A DNA stretch of 64,000 bases from Liolophura sinensis (taxonomy: Eukaryota; Mollusca; Polyplacophora; Chitonida; Chitonidae), in contig NC_088297.1 in assembly GCF_032854445.1 (NCBI RefSeq), positions 372,001 through 436,000 on the forward strand. The letters are read 5' to 3'. Below, piece after piece: positions 1 to 11,169 of the stretch. Within the stretch, counting starts at the first letter, position 1, and the number at the start of each line of letters is the position of its first letter. The notes under the pieces were generated by a model. The model was not told the origin of the DNA. It did no database searches and saw only the letters and a list, made by a program, of their open reading frames with translations. Both the position numbers and the translations under genes were made by a program.

Positions 1-52
1 TTTTAATCACATAACTGTCTCAGTGATCCCAAAATTTTGCTATTGGTTCTAG

Positions 53-3000
53 TCGAATCTCGGAACGAACATCGTACTACATTTCGAGCAAGACTCTGCT
101 CTACGCTGTGACAAACATGCCTGCAAAGACTACGTCGAGATACGAGCAGGGGATCTGGCGAGAACTGGTCCGAGGTAACTCGGTTTCAAGGCACTAAGCT
201 TATGTAGGACAATGTTAAAATGTCATATTTTTTACTATGTGTTTTTTCCCCAAATTTCTTTTATAGTTCTCCAGTGTCGTTCTTTTTTTTCCCTAAATTC
301 CTAAAATGGGATTGATTTTCATATAATTAAACACGTACATCATACAGAGCAAAACCAGAGTAGCGACGACTGTGTCATAGCTGCCATATGGTGACACATA
401 ACAGGTGAAATACGGCTTCTTGTCGATTTATCTCAGTCAGGGTTTTATTACAACTGTTCATGTAATGCTTAAACAGCAGCAAATTACACGCCTTTAGCAC
501 TATGGCTTAAGCAGAATTATGTTGAAAAAAATGTTGTGATTAAATTGCAATGATATTAAAGGTCACTGGTCTAGAATTACTTAAAATGCTGTGTGACAAA
601 CTTGTGTATGTTGGTGTTGGGGAAATGTGAACATTCCACATCGATACGGTCCCAGCTCCTTTAGTGCTTTTTCGTTTTTTGTTTTCAAATGTCTATGACT
701 AACTACATTTGAAAAGGGACAGTCGTATCCTCCACCCTGTTATCTGTGGTAACTAGAGGGAATGTTCACATTTACCCTACACCAAGATGAACCGTTTTGC
801 GTATTGTCATTTCTTTGGTTGGAAGGCAATGCTCTTAACCGCTCGGCAACAGAGAAACCCGTCTGTGAGTCATTCCGATGAAAATTATAGAAAACCATAA
901 AATTAAATCGATCATTCTCGTGTTGTGTATGCTCTGTGGGGAACTGGATTTCTGTTGAGTTTAAAGAGAATACAAAGATGTTGAAATCCATCTGATCCAT
1001 TTCGGTCATTTTTCAGGTATTGTTGCCAAGTGCCAGACAGACCAATATACGCGTCCGGAAATAGAATCATGGTCCTCTTCCGGTCTGAATCAGCCAATCA
1101 CACCGTTCCTGGATTTAAACTTCATTACCACTCTGGTCAGTTGCCAAACATGCTCATGCGCATTCATCTTGTGAGTTCACCAATAAGATTCACACTGACA
1201 CAACGTCAATGACCTCTGAAGTTCTTTAACTATAGGGGCCTCTGTGGCTCAGTCGGTTAGCGGGCTAGCGCAGCGTAATGACCCTCTCGCCAATACGGTC
1301 GCTGTGAGTTCAAATCCAGCTCTTGCTGTCTTCCTCTCAGCCCTACATTTCAGCCCTGTTGAATGTTTCTACAAAGATTGACGTGAATTTACAGGCGGGT
1401 TGAATGTCACATACGGACAATATGACGTTTATCCAAACTGTTTACGGAGCCATCGCTGGCTCCATAAAACCATCCGGCCTTTGGACAATGAGATGTGTTG
1501 TTCCTGTCAGGTTCCTGAGGTTGACTACGGGTACTAAGTGAATAATCTTTATAACGGCGTTAAGTACAAAAGGCTACCATATTGACAGTAAAACCAAATC
1601 GGTGACGACAGTGTTATAGCATATGTCCCTATGGGGGAATGGCCACATGTAACCAGTGAAATCTGACCACAACTGATGTTTTATTTTAACTATATTTATG
1701 TCTCATTTACAGAGAGCTGCGGTGGATGCATATACCCATACGTGAAAAGTCAGCGCGCTTGCGCATTCACTCGAAGGGTTTCTTGTCGTGGTAACTACAC
1801 GGTACAGTGTGGTCTCCATGGAGACAAGACCTGCATCCGGTAAGGCCCTTGTAAATTCAATTTCACTTCAGTTTGTCCCTATTTTCTCTTTTCGCACTAC
1901 TGTTAGGTAGTCAACTGTAATGTGTCACGAACATTGTAGACAGTTATGGTGAGGTATTTAGTTTGTTACTTATTCTGTTATTTGATTGTTGTACATTTAA
2001 CACCATGAGCAAGATTTTCCTCTTGATTTTTTTTTTTGTTTGTTTGTTTTTTTTTTTTTTTGTTACAGTGTTACGTCTATATCCATGGGTCTGTCTTACT
2101 AAGCAGTCCAAGTAACGTGCAAGCCCGTATATAACCGCTGAATAGATACGTACCCAGGGTGATTTAGGTGCGCTTGAAGCAACAGTTTTGTAAGACAGGC
2201 CCCTGGGATTTGTCTTTCCGGAATTGTGGGACTACGTATATTCAGTCACTTAAACCGCATGGAATATGTTTTTATTAAGACTGGGCTTTCAAAATGAAAG
2301 TTGAAATCCCTCAGATCAGCTATTGCACGAATTATTTTTATGTTTTTCCACCAGTTATCGCGAGAATACATGTTACCGCGAGACTTTCAAATGCTGCAAG
2401 AACTACTTTCTGAGCGGACAAAAATGTCACAGTAAGTAACACTGTAAAATTTCGGTTTGTTTGTTTATTTATTGCCATTTACTTTACGAAATTATTCACA
2501 TTTGTTTGGAAAGTCGAGAATGTGGAAAGCAGCCGTGACCATATAACACCTTTCAGACAAGTTTAAGATTGTTTAAGCTTCACTCTGATATTGTTTTTCG
2601 GCTAACAGTCAAGGTGAGGAACGTTGTTAATCCGTTAACATGAACAATGCTTATCTTACGGAATGGAATTTGAGGAGTGTAGGGGAGACAACTCCGTAGC
2701 ATCTTTTTATACAAGAAACAGTATTTCATATGCACGCTAATAAACACCTTTGTGTGATATCCACTTTTATTTCGTGTAGAAATGTGGGGATCGTGGGGGG
2801 CGTGGTCAAGTTGTCAAACAGGCGGCAGGCAGATGAGAAAGAGGGAGTGTCTATATGAAGCCAACTGTCGGTGAGTGTCACCTTACTTCTTTACTTTGTC
2901 ACATATTTATTTTTGCAAATCAAATACCTGTATGTCAAAAACAGTTACACGACTAGAGGTGTACATATCAAAGATGGATTTGTTTGCATTAGATAAGGCC

Positions 3001-4210
3001 ATTATCTCACCATGTATTATCGTACATGTACTATTATTGGCCAATCGCCCAACAATGAAACAAAACAGCGGTATCTAGTACTAAACGCCGTCAAAACAAA
3101 GATGGAACAATTTACTAAAGTGATGGAACAACACCGCCAAACGATGGAACGATATTAGCATCGTTCATTTGCTTCGTTGTATCGTATCCGTTGCTTCCTT
3201 GCATCGTTCCATCGCTTCACACTATCGTGCTATCGATTCGTTCCAAAATGTGACAACGGAACGAACGTACCATTGTGCTGTGATGCCGGATGTTAAACAT
3301 CTTCCACGGTTAGGTTTTAAACCTGGCTTCCCAGCTATCTCAGTAAAACTAGCAGAATGCGAATCTATATACAAGTATACTTCCGATGTAGCTCTCTTGT
3401 AATTGGCTTGACTGTGGCCACTCCCTTGGTGAACTACTCCCTGTCTGTTCTACACATGTAAGTCCAAACCTGTAACAACCTGTGACATCACGATCTGCTT
3501 GGTCAGAATAAAAGCCTAGAATAACTTATATTTATGAGACTTCAAAATGAAGCAAATGTTCTCAATTTGATCTCCTAGATTTTAAGTTAAGAACGCAAAT
3601 ATTGCCTGATTTATGCCTGTGGCCCTCTAAGTTTTGCTGTCGGCATATTTTAGGCTACACGTACATATTGTAGGCTACATGTGCATAATGTAGGCTACAC
3701 GTGCATAGTTTAGGCTGCACGTGAATATTTTAGGCTACACGTGCATATTGTAGGCATCATTTGTAGCCACCACACTCCGATTTTCCCGTGCCACGTCTAA
3801 CTTTCCTTTACTTTTGCAGTTTTGATCAAATTTTCATTTGTGTTGGGTGTTAGGAGACAGAAATTCATAAAATAACCTTACTTCACCGTGCAGGTGGTAA
3901 AAAGGAATGGCACCAACGGTAACAGTTTTCTTTCGTGTCCTATCGTCAGGTGTCCTATCGTCAGGTGTCCTATTTCAGCAAATGTTGGATCTTGAAAATT
4001 AAAATTTGAAAATGTTGGGACATTTCCGAAGGAATCAACAAGTACAATAACGTCGAACCTACTTTAAGATAATTTACTTGTGATGTTTTTGTTTTTTTTT
4101 TTTCTTTCTAAAGAGGGAGCACTGTGCAGTTCCGGTCATGTGGCCATCGGACATGCGTAGAACCGGTCAGCATACATCGTGCTTTTCAGTACTATACATC
4201 CTGTGGCTAA
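53..4210 (+). CDS. Secreted-type CUB / Cys-rich / thrombospondin type-1 protein, 3' part (six exons)
   Basis: Exons joined by hand: 53-174, 1017-1135, 1713-1839, 2355-2431, 2780-2870, 4114-4210 (stop TAA 4208-4210). All have AG acceptors and GT donors, and the phases 2,1,2,1,2 match at each junction; the total is 633 nt, 210 codons plus stop. Exons 1-2 give the later part of a CUB domain: a DYVEIRAGD motif after a Cys pair, then PIYASGNRIMVLFRSES and a GFKLHYHS strand. Exons 3-4 encode about 65 residues with 11 cysteines, including a CCKNYFLSGQKC end, that I cannot place in a family. Exons 5-6 give a TSP1 repeat starting WGSWGAWSSCQTGGRQMRKREC. CUB and TSP1 modules are typical of extracellular proteins, so secretion is inferred; the signal peptide would lie upstream of the window. 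No transmembrane segment is seen before the stop. The overall architecture is not one I recognise. Confidence 0.85.
352..590. repeat. Dispersed repeat, family 6, copy A
   Basis: Lies in the first intron of the CUB/TSP1 gene. It matches 63351-63600 over about 240 bp in the same orientation: both run ACCAGAG, then GACGAC-GTGT, then CAGGGTTTTATT, then ACTGTTCATGT, and end in TCACTGGTCT followed by AATTACT. No tRNA boxes, terminal repeats or reading frame are visible, so its class is unknown. Confidence 0.7.
1234..1330 (+). mobile_element. SINE family 1 head, 3' part replaced or lost
   Basis: Has the tRNA-like A box TGGCTCAGTCGG and B box GAGTTCAAATCC, and then departs from the usual family 1 body after the CTTGCTGTCTTCCTCTCAG segment. 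It has no (AAAT)n tail. Either it is 3' truncated or it is a variant with another body. It lies in intron 2 of the CUB/TSP1 gene. Confidence 0.75.
1588..1670. repeat. Dispersed repeat, family 6, partial copy C
   Basis: Resembles the middle of copies A and B: a GTGACGACAGTGTTATAGC segment followed by a GGCCACATGTAACCAGTGAAAT segment. More diverged than the other pair; located in intron 2 of the CUB/TSP1 gene. Confidence 0.5.
2871..4113 (+). other. Last intron of the CUB/TSP1 gene
   Basis: GTGAGT donor at 2871 and a long T-rich tract before the acceptor AG at 4112-4113. Apart from the 20-bp repeats at 3644-3755 I see nothing coding; the short open frames here lack splice and codon support. Confidence 0.6.
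3644..3755. repeat. Tandem repeat, about 20-bp unit, 5 copies
   Basis: Imperfect units around TAGGCTACACGTGCATATTG inside the last intron of the CUB/TSP1 gene. Confidence 0.85.
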
Positions 4211-4663
4211 CACGGTCGAAGAGTCTGCTTGAGGTGAATCTTCACATATGCTTACTTAAATACGACTATATACGCATTGTATGCCATGGTATATGGTTTA
4301 CCCGACACCAGTAGTCGGTCAGACGTGAGAAAGTTTGCTTCACGTCAGAGATTTGCCAAATGTTGGTGGTTTTTCATGCCCCAGACACCGTTTCCTTCAC
4401 CCTGGCTGTCATCGCATAAATGAATAATTCTACACAGTTAAATAACAATCAAGTAAATAAATACGACATAATAATGTCGAATATTTCAACTCTGTTTTTT
4501 TCAGATATTTTCCGACTTTGCTGGATGCTCAGCTACGACTAATGGAATTTGTTTCAGTAGAAGGAAATCGGTGTACATGTAGCTGAGGGTGTTTCCAAGA
4601 AGAAAACTTGGCACGGTTCAAACGCAGGAGAAAATACTTTATACGAATTATCCCACGTCTCTT
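4211..4663 (+). other. 3' flank or UTR of the CUB/TSP1 gene
   Basis: No coding signal is seen. The stretch ends where the pyrimidine-rich minisatellite begins. It contains the likely poly(A) signal annotated separately at 4456. Confidence 0.5.
4456..4461 (+). promoter_or_regulatory. Candidate poly(A) signal AATAAA
   Basis: First canonical hexamer after the TAA stop of the CUB/TSP1 gene, 246 bp downstream. The following 50 bp are T-rich (CTCTGTTTTTTTC). A guess without transcripts. Confidence 0.4.
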
Positions 4664-6025
4664 TCTGTAGGATTGTTACCCTCTTTTACCCATCTTTCCT
4701 TTCTATTGTTACCCTCTTTTACACACCTTTCTCTTCTATTGTTACCCTCTTTTACCCATCTTTCTCTTCTATTGTTACCCTTTTTTACTCATCTTTCTCT
4801 TCTGTTATTACCCTCTTTTACACATCTTTCTCTTCTATTGTTACCCTCTTTTACTCATCTTTCCTTTCTATTGTTACCCTCTTTTACCCATCTTTCTCTC
4901 CTATTGTTACCCTCTTTTACCCATCTTTCCGTTCTATTGTTACCCTCTTTTACCCATCTTTCTCTTCTATTGTTACCCTCTTTTACTCATCTTTCTCTTC
5001 TATTGTTACCCTCTTTTACGCATCTTTCCTTTCTATTGTTACCCTCTTTTACACATCTTTCTCTTCTGTTGTTACTTTCTTTTACACATCTTTCTCTTCT
5101 ATTGCTACCCTCTTTTACTCATCTTTCTCTTCTATTGTTACCCTCTTTTACCCATCTTTCTCTTCTATTGTTACCCTCTTTTACCCATCTTTCTCTTCTA
5201 TTGTTACCTTCTTTTACTCGCCTTTCTCTTCTATTGTTACCTTCTTTTACTCACCTTTCTTTTCTGTTGTTACCCTCTTTTACACATCTTTCTCTTCTAT
5301 TGTTACCCTCTTTTACCCATCTTTCTCTTCTATTGTTACCCTCTTTTACTCATCTTTCTCTTCTATTGTTACCCTCTTTTACCCATCTCTCTCTTCTATT
5401 GTTACCCTCTTTTACTCATCTTTCTCCTCTATTTTTACCCTCTTTTACCCATCTTTCCTTTCTATTGTTTCCCCCTTTTACCCATCTTTCCTTTCTATTG
5501 TTACCCTCTTTTGTCCATCTTTCCTTTCTATTGTTACCCTCTTTTACCCATCTTTCCTTTCTATTGTTACCTCCTTTTACACATCTTTCTCTTCTATTGT
5601 TACCCTCTTTTACTCATCTTTCTCTTCTATTGTTACCCTCTTTTACCCATCTTTCCTTTCTATTGTTACCCTCTTTTACGATCTTACCGTCTACTCTTAC
5701 CCGCTTTTACGTATCTTTCCCTTTTATTGTTACCCCCTTTTACGCATCTTTCCCTTCTATTGTTTCCCCCTATTACGCATCTTTCCGTTCTATTGTTTCC
5801 CCCTATTACTCATCTTTCTCTTCTGTTTTTAACCCCTAATACGCATCTTTCCCTTCTATTGTTTCCCCCTATTACTCATCTTTCTCTTCTGTTTTTAACC
5901 CCTAATACGCATCTTTCCCTTCTATTGTTTCCCCCTATTACGCATCTTTCTCTTCTGTTTTTAACCTTTATTACGCATCTTTCCCTTCTATTGTGACCCC
6001 CTTTTACTCATCTTTCCGTTCTGTT
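4664..6025. repeat. Pyrimidine-rich minisatellite, 33-bp unit, about 41 copies
   Basis: The unit is built from TTGTTACCCTCTTTTACCC plus ATCTTTCTCTTCTA. The + strand is nearly all C and T. From about 5750 pairs of units alternate (CCCTATTACG type with CCCTAATACG type), giving a 66-bp higher-order unit. Because 33 is a multiple of three, the array reads through as an 11-residue repeat (LLLPSFTHLSL) for over 400 codons. That is a by-product of the repeat, not a gene. Confidence 0.95.
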
Positions 6026-6543
6026 GCTAGGCCTATGTAAATATAGCATGTTATAATATGTGACATATAAAAATGTATCCAACTTACACTTGTTCTAGTT
6101 GAAAAGTGTTCTTACTTTTATTACGCTATACACTATATCATAGACGAATCCATATTGTCGGCCATTTGCTAACGCAAACTTTTGAAGACGCGTGTTTCAG
6201 CTTTGCAGTCATCATGCAGAAAAGAGATCGACCTGTCTATGGTTAGGGTAGATCAGCACATCCCATCCATAAAATGGTAAAGGCGTCATGTGGCCGTATT
6301 CATACACCGGTAATTCCTGCAATCCATTAGTTTGACATTTATTTCTAATTAGATATTTCTATAGTTTAATGGCAAAAGAAATATTTTCTAGAAACCGTCA
6401 CACATATACAATTAAAGAAAGTGATAGAGCGCGCTCTCTTAAATTATTTAAACTGGAATTAAATGGATTCCACTATTTCACTTCTATGTATGAATTTATA
6501 TACCACTCTCTGAGTGCATTAGTAGCCTACTCTGCATGACAGC
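6026..6543. other. Unique AT-rich spacer, no gene seen
   Basis: Both strands were read. Only short frames occur and no splice-bounded exon or repeat was recognised. Confidence 0.4.
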
Positions 6544-6778
6544 ATATCGTGGCCGAGGTGGCCAGCGTGCCAGCGTGCCAGCGAGGCGCAATGCCGCAGG
6601 AGCATCTCACCAACGCGGTCGCTGTAAGTTCAAGCCCAGTTCATGCTGGCTTTCCAGCCATACATGGGAAGGTCTACCGGCAACCTGTGGATGCTCGTGG
6701 CCGCTCTGTTCGGTTTCCTCAACCGTCGTATAAGTAAAATATTCTTAGGTACGGCGTAAAACACCATTCAAATAAATA
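6544..6778 (+). mobile_element. SINE family 1, nearly full length
   Basis: Variant head TGGCCGAGGTGGCCAGCGTG (Leu-like A box) and B box AAGTTCAAGCCC, then the body, then the shared core CGTCGTATAAGTAAAATATTC and a (AAAT)n tail. Confidence 0.85.
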
Positions 6779-6782
6779 AATA

Positions 6783-7191
6783 AATGAATCACGGCATATC
6801 ACAATTCTTTTCTTTGTATTTAATCGCAAGTGAAATTCTTATCAGAGAATGTTTTACCCGTGTGTACTAACATCTTTTGGAACCTAAAATCCGTATTCGA
6901 AATGGCTACAAACGTCTTTTGACATGAGCATACCTAATAACCTATTCATAAAACCGACCACAGAGGTCAAATATTTGAATGCAACTAATTGTCCTTAAAA
7001 GAAATGTAAAAAGTAATAAATGAAAGTATATTTACACATAGTTTTTAGTTGTCAGTTTGATAAACTTTTTCAATTGTTATATCAGTCATCAGGATCATGA
7101 TATACCAGTTGTAAGGCCTGCAATGGGCACAGGCCATACTGTTGGCTCCTGACTCCAGTGGGTTCTCTCCATATGAACGTAAATCAAGTCT
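6783..7191. other. Spacer, no gene seen
   Basis: AT-rich and without recognisable coding or repeat content, up to the target duplication of the next SINE. Confidence 0.4.
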
Positions 7192-7205
7192 TACGTAACC
7201 AAAGA

Positions 7206-7420
7206 TTTATTTATTTATTTATTTGATTGGTGTTTTACACCGTACTCAAGAATATTTCACTTATACGATGGCGGCCAGCATTATGGTGGGTGGAAACCGG
7301 GCAGAGCCCTGGGGAAACCCACGACCATCCGCAGGTTGCTGGCAGACCTTCCCACTTACGGCCGGAGAGGAAGCCAGCATGAGCTGGACTTGAACTCACA
7401 GCGACCGCATTGGTGAGAGG
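7206..7420 (-). mobile_element. SINE family 1, 5' truncated, with perfect 14-bp target duplication
   Basis: Flanked by identical copies of TACGTAACCAAAGA at 7192-7205 and 7421-7434. The tail (TTTA)n is at the low-coordinate end, and the copy stops within the B-box region (GCGACCGCATTGGTGAGAG), losing the A box. 5' truncation plus target duplication indicates LINE-type retrotransposition. Confidence 0.95.
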
Positions 7421-7527
7421 TACGTAACCAAAGACGTGGGTCACTGAAATGCCAATTGTACAGCATAGGACAACTACGAGGCCTGTGGGAAATTTAGCAA
7501 TTAATCGCATCTACTACCCACCTTCAT

Positions 7528-7794
7528 GGGGGCCTCCGTGGCCGAGGTGGTCAGCGTGCCAGCGCGGCGCAATGACCCGGGGCCTTCTCACCAATGCGGT
7601 TGTTGAGAGTTCAAGTCCAGCTCATGGTATCTTCCTCCCCGGCAGTGCGTGGGAAGATCTCCCAGCAACCCGCGGGTGGTCATGGCTGTTCCCGGGCTCT
7701 GCCCGGTTTCCTCCCGCCATAATGCTGGCCGCAGTCGTATAAGTGAAATATTCTTGAGTACAGCGTAAAACACCAATCAAATAAACAAATAAAT
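7528..7794 (+). mobile_element. SINE family 1, full length
   Basis: Head GGCCTCCGTGGCCGAGGTGG, B box GAGTTCAAGTCC, core and (AAAT)n-like tail all present. It carries the same Leu-like A-box variant as the copy at 6544, so both may belong to one subfamily. Confidence 0.9.
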
Positions 7795-8111
7795 CTACCA
7801 TTGACTCAAAATTTTTCCTCAAACGTGTGTTCTGCTGCAACGCAATATGTATTGAACTGGAATATATAGTGCAAAAAGACATTCTGGGTGTGTTTTTTAT
7901 AGCAAATTATTATACAAATTTCACCTCTAAGAATGGCAGTTTGCAATAAGTGTTGCAATTTGTAACTCTCAGAATGGCTTTTTTCTAATTATTATTACTA
8001 ATGCATTTTTATTGCAAATAACGTTGCTACAGGGCTCCCATACGGACGTGTGGTGTTATATTTAATTGACTGATGTTTTTTCCCAGTACTCCAGAATATT
8101 TTACACACAAA
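7795..8111. other. Spacer, no gene seen
   Basis: Contains a short echo of the SINE core at about 8070-8100 (TGACTGATGTTTTTTCCCAGTACTC); otherwise nothing recognisable. Confidence 0.35.
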
Positions 8112-9416
8112 GGTGGGCAGTATTACGGAGGGAGAACACCGCCAAAGGGTAGGGATGCTCCAGTCTGGTGGGCAGTATTACGGTGGGCGGTATAACGGTG
8201 GGAGAACACCGCCAAAGGATAGGGATTCTCCAGTCTGGTTGGCGGTATTACGTTGGGCGGTATAACGTTGGGAGAACATCGCCAAAGGATAGGGATGCTC
8301 CAGTCTGGTGAGCGGTATAACGGTGGGCGGTATAACGATGGGAGAACACCGAAAAAGGATAGAGATGCTCCAGTCTGGTGGGAAGTATTACCGTGGGCGG
8401 TATAACGGTGGGAGAACACCGCCAAAGGATAGAGATGCTCCAGTTTGGTGGGCAGTATTACGGTAGGCGGTATAACGGTGGGAGAACACCGCCAAAGGAT
8501 AGGGATTCCCCAGTCTGGTGGGCGGTATTACGGTGGGCGGTATAACGGTGGGAGAACACCGCCAAAGGATAGAGATGCTCCAGTCTGGTTGGCGGTATTA
8601 CGGCGGGCGGTATAACGGTGGGAGAACACCGCCAAAGGATAAAGATGCTCCAGTCTGGTGGGCAGTATTACGGTGGGCGGTATAATGTTGGGAGAACACC
8701 GCCAAAGGATAAAGATGCTCCAGTTTGGTGGGCAGTATTACGGTGGGCGGTATAACGGTGGGAGAACACCGCCAAAGGATAGAGATGCTCCAGTCTGGTG
8801 GGCAGTATTATGGTGGGCGGTATAACGGTGGGAGAACACCGCCAAAGGATAGGGATGCTCCAGTCTGGTGGGCAGTATTACGGTGGGCGGCATAATGTTG
8901 GGAGATCACCGCCAAAAGATAGGGATGCTCCAGTCTGGTGGGCGGTATTACGGTGGGCGGTATAACGGTGGGAGAACACCGCCAAAGGATAAAGATGCTC
9001 CAGTTTGGTGGGTGGTACTACGGTGGGCGGTATAATGGTGGGAGAACACCGCCAAAAGAAAAGGGATGCTCCAGTCTGGTGGGCAGTATTATGGTGGGCG
9101 GTATAATGTTGGGAGATCACCGCCAAAGGATAGGGATGCTCCAGTCTGGTGGGCGGTATTACGGTGGGTGGTATAACGGTGGGAGAACACCGCCAAAGGA
9201 TAAAGATGCTCCAGTTTGGTGGGTGGTATTACGGTGGGCGGTATAATGGTGGGAGAACACCGCCAAAGGATAGGGATGCCCCAGTCTGGTGAGAAGTATT
9301 ACGGTGGGCGGTATAACGGTGGGAGAACACCACCAAAGGATAGGGATGCTCCAGTCTGGTGGGCGGTATTACTGTTGGCGGTATTACGGTGGAAGAACAC
9401 CGCCAAAAGATAGAGA
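8112..9416. repeat. Satellite-like array, 70-bp unit, about 18 copies
   Basis: Each unit contains two 15-bp sub-repeats (GGTGGGCAGTATTAC and GGTGGGCGGTATAAC) and then GGGAGAACACCGCCAAAGG plus GATGCTCCAGTCT. The sub-repeat structure suggests the unit grew by internal duplication. The right end was used as the landing site of the SINE at 9417. Confidence 0.95.
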
Positions 9417-9771
9417 TTGAGTGAGTGCTTGGGGTTTAACGTCGTACTCAACAATTTTTCAGTAATATAACGACGAAGGAATTCATTATGGTGTATGCGT
9501 GCTATGTGCCTCCATGTTGCAGGACGGATTTCCACCGCTCTTTTATCTAGTGCTGCTTCACTGAGACGACTTACCGAAGGCAAGTAAGCTGCCCAAGCCA
9601 TTATACTGATACGGGTCAACCAGTCGTTGCACTATCCCCTTCACGCTGTAGGCCAAAGGAGGAAGTTACAACTGCCTCTTTTAAAGTCTTAGGTGTGACT
9701 CGATCCAGAATTAATCCTGAACCTACCGCTCCCGACGAGGACGCTCTACCAACCGTGCTATCCGGGCCGGT
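9417..9771 (-). mobile_element. SINE family 2, inserted in the edge of the 70-bp satellite
   Basis: The tail GAGTGAGTGCTTGGGG is at the low end and the tRNA-like head (CCGGCCCGGATAGCACGG on the minus strand) at the high end. Flanked by CAAAAGATAGAGA (9404-9416) and CAAAAGATTGAGA (9772-9784), a 13-bp target duplication with one mismatch. Confidence 0.9.
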
Positions 9772-9944
9772 CAAAAGATTGAGAAGCTCCAGTTTACTAT
9801 GATATGAGGCATTCGCCGTAATGTCAGCGTTGGTGGGCCTAAAATATTTTTGCGCAGTTAACGATCTTTAGTAGATATATGATTCTTTTAAATGCAACGA
9901 CGACTTTCTTCGGTAAGTGTCAATGTTCGCTGTGTCGGTAACGT

Positions 9945-10095
9945 GCTGATGGTCGTGGATTTCCCCCGATCTCTGTCCGGTCCGGTCCCCTCAACCCCCC
10001 CCCCCCCCACCCCCCCGCCCCAGAATACTGGTCGCAGTCGTATAAATCAAATATACATGAGTACGGCGTAAAACACCAGTCAAATAAATAAATCC
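9945..10095 (+). mobile_element. SINE family 1, 3' fragment with poly-C expansion
   Basis: Retains GATGGTCGTGG, the GTCGTATAAATC core and CGGCGTAAAACACCAGTC plus tail. The middle is expanded into two C tracts (9995-10008 and just after). Confidence 0.85.
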
Positions 10096-10121
10096 ATGTC
10101 CGCTAACAAGGCCGTACTCTA

Positions 10122-10345
10122 TAATATTTTACTTACTTGACGTATGTCTGTCAGGTTTAAGGATGGAGGAAAGCAGAGAGGCCAAAGCAAAACAACCGAC
10201 CGTCGCCAGGTATCTTACAAAGTTCCTGAGTTGCAGCCGCAGCCGAAAAAGCGAGAGTTGTATTCGAACGTGCGCCCTTACTGATCAAGGGTCTGATAGT
10301 TGTAGCGAGTCAGCAGTACTTCACCTGCCTGAGCTACTTACCTAG
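10122..10345. mobile_element. Repeat family 3 (SINE-like), copy A
   Basis: Shares two blocks with 57035-57255: TTTTACTTA-TT ... CAGGTTTA-GGA, and later GGTCAAGGGTCTGATAGT with GCGAGYCAG. The low end resembles the common SINE core. A GTATTCGAACGTGC block may be a decayed B box in reverse. Confidence 0.5.
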
Positions 10346-11160
10346 TCCATGTATGGTAATGGTAACTATTTCCTGTGAGGAGTATTAAAGATATGAGTGT
10401 TTATTGTGTAAACATAACCTCTCCGGCAGATGTAATGAATGAAGTGGCACAAGGGACATAACTTTGTCTTTCCTTTATTAGTATTGCGAGATTGCCTCCC
10501 TTTGACTACTACATTCCAGCAGATAGCTATGGGCGTACTCAAGCAGTCGCCAGCCTACACGCGAGAAGAGCCTTGGCATTTTTGATCAGGAACGTATTGA
10601 TCAAAATACAACTGCATGATCTTTTATGACAACAGAAAGCTGTAAATGGGCACTCATATACGTTTGTAGTTTTAGCTAACCGTATGTCTCAAATTAAAAT
10701 TACTGTTAACTTACAGACTCGACTCGACTCGACTCGACTCGACTTAAACAAGTAGATCCACGCCAGCTAAGACGAAAGTAAGGAAATCAACACCTTGCGA
10801 AATATTCAGAAGTCTGTATAAAACAGTTAAACTGAATGAAATAAGTAAATAAATAAATAAATACATAAATAGCTAGAATAAAATATAAGTGGTGTTTGAT
10901 TAACTTGACAGCTTCAATATTTACAAGCATTGCCTCTGCATGAAGTTATATCGAAAATGCTCGCACAGTTTTTCTTACCGGTATGTCGTTTTTATTAGAA
11001 TTTCAGAAAGTCAAACTACATGTAGGCTCGTCTTCGTTATTTATGTCACAAATTAGACGCCACACAGTTTTCAAAGAAAATGCCACTCCTTTGAAGTCTG
11101 TTGACAGCTTTTTTCAAATTCATTCACATCCTAATATAAAATAAGACAACGCGCTCTCCG
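10346..11160. other. Spacer upstream of PDCL3
   Basis: No gene seen. Contains the (GACTC)n run at 10716 and an AAAT-rich stretch at 10830-10870. Confidence 0.4.
10716..10744. repeat. Microsatellite (GACTC), 5.6 copies
   Basis: Perfect pentanucleotide run. Confidence 0.95.
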
Positions 11161-11161
11161 A

Positions 11162-11169
11162 TGACGTCA
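11162..11169. promoter_or_regulatory. Full CRE palindrome TGACGTCA upstream of PDCL3
   Basis: Perfect 8-bp CREB/ATF site 304 bp before the PDCL3 ATG, within a locally less AT-rich stretch. An eight-base match can occur by chance and the promoter itself is not mapped. Confidence 0.45.

Noticed and set aside
4589-5839. 416-codon open frame with an 11-residue repeat after the CUB/TSP1 gene
   Set aside because: It is the 33-bp minisatellite read in one frame; a second frame is also open, and the codons follow the DNA repeat rather than protein constraint.
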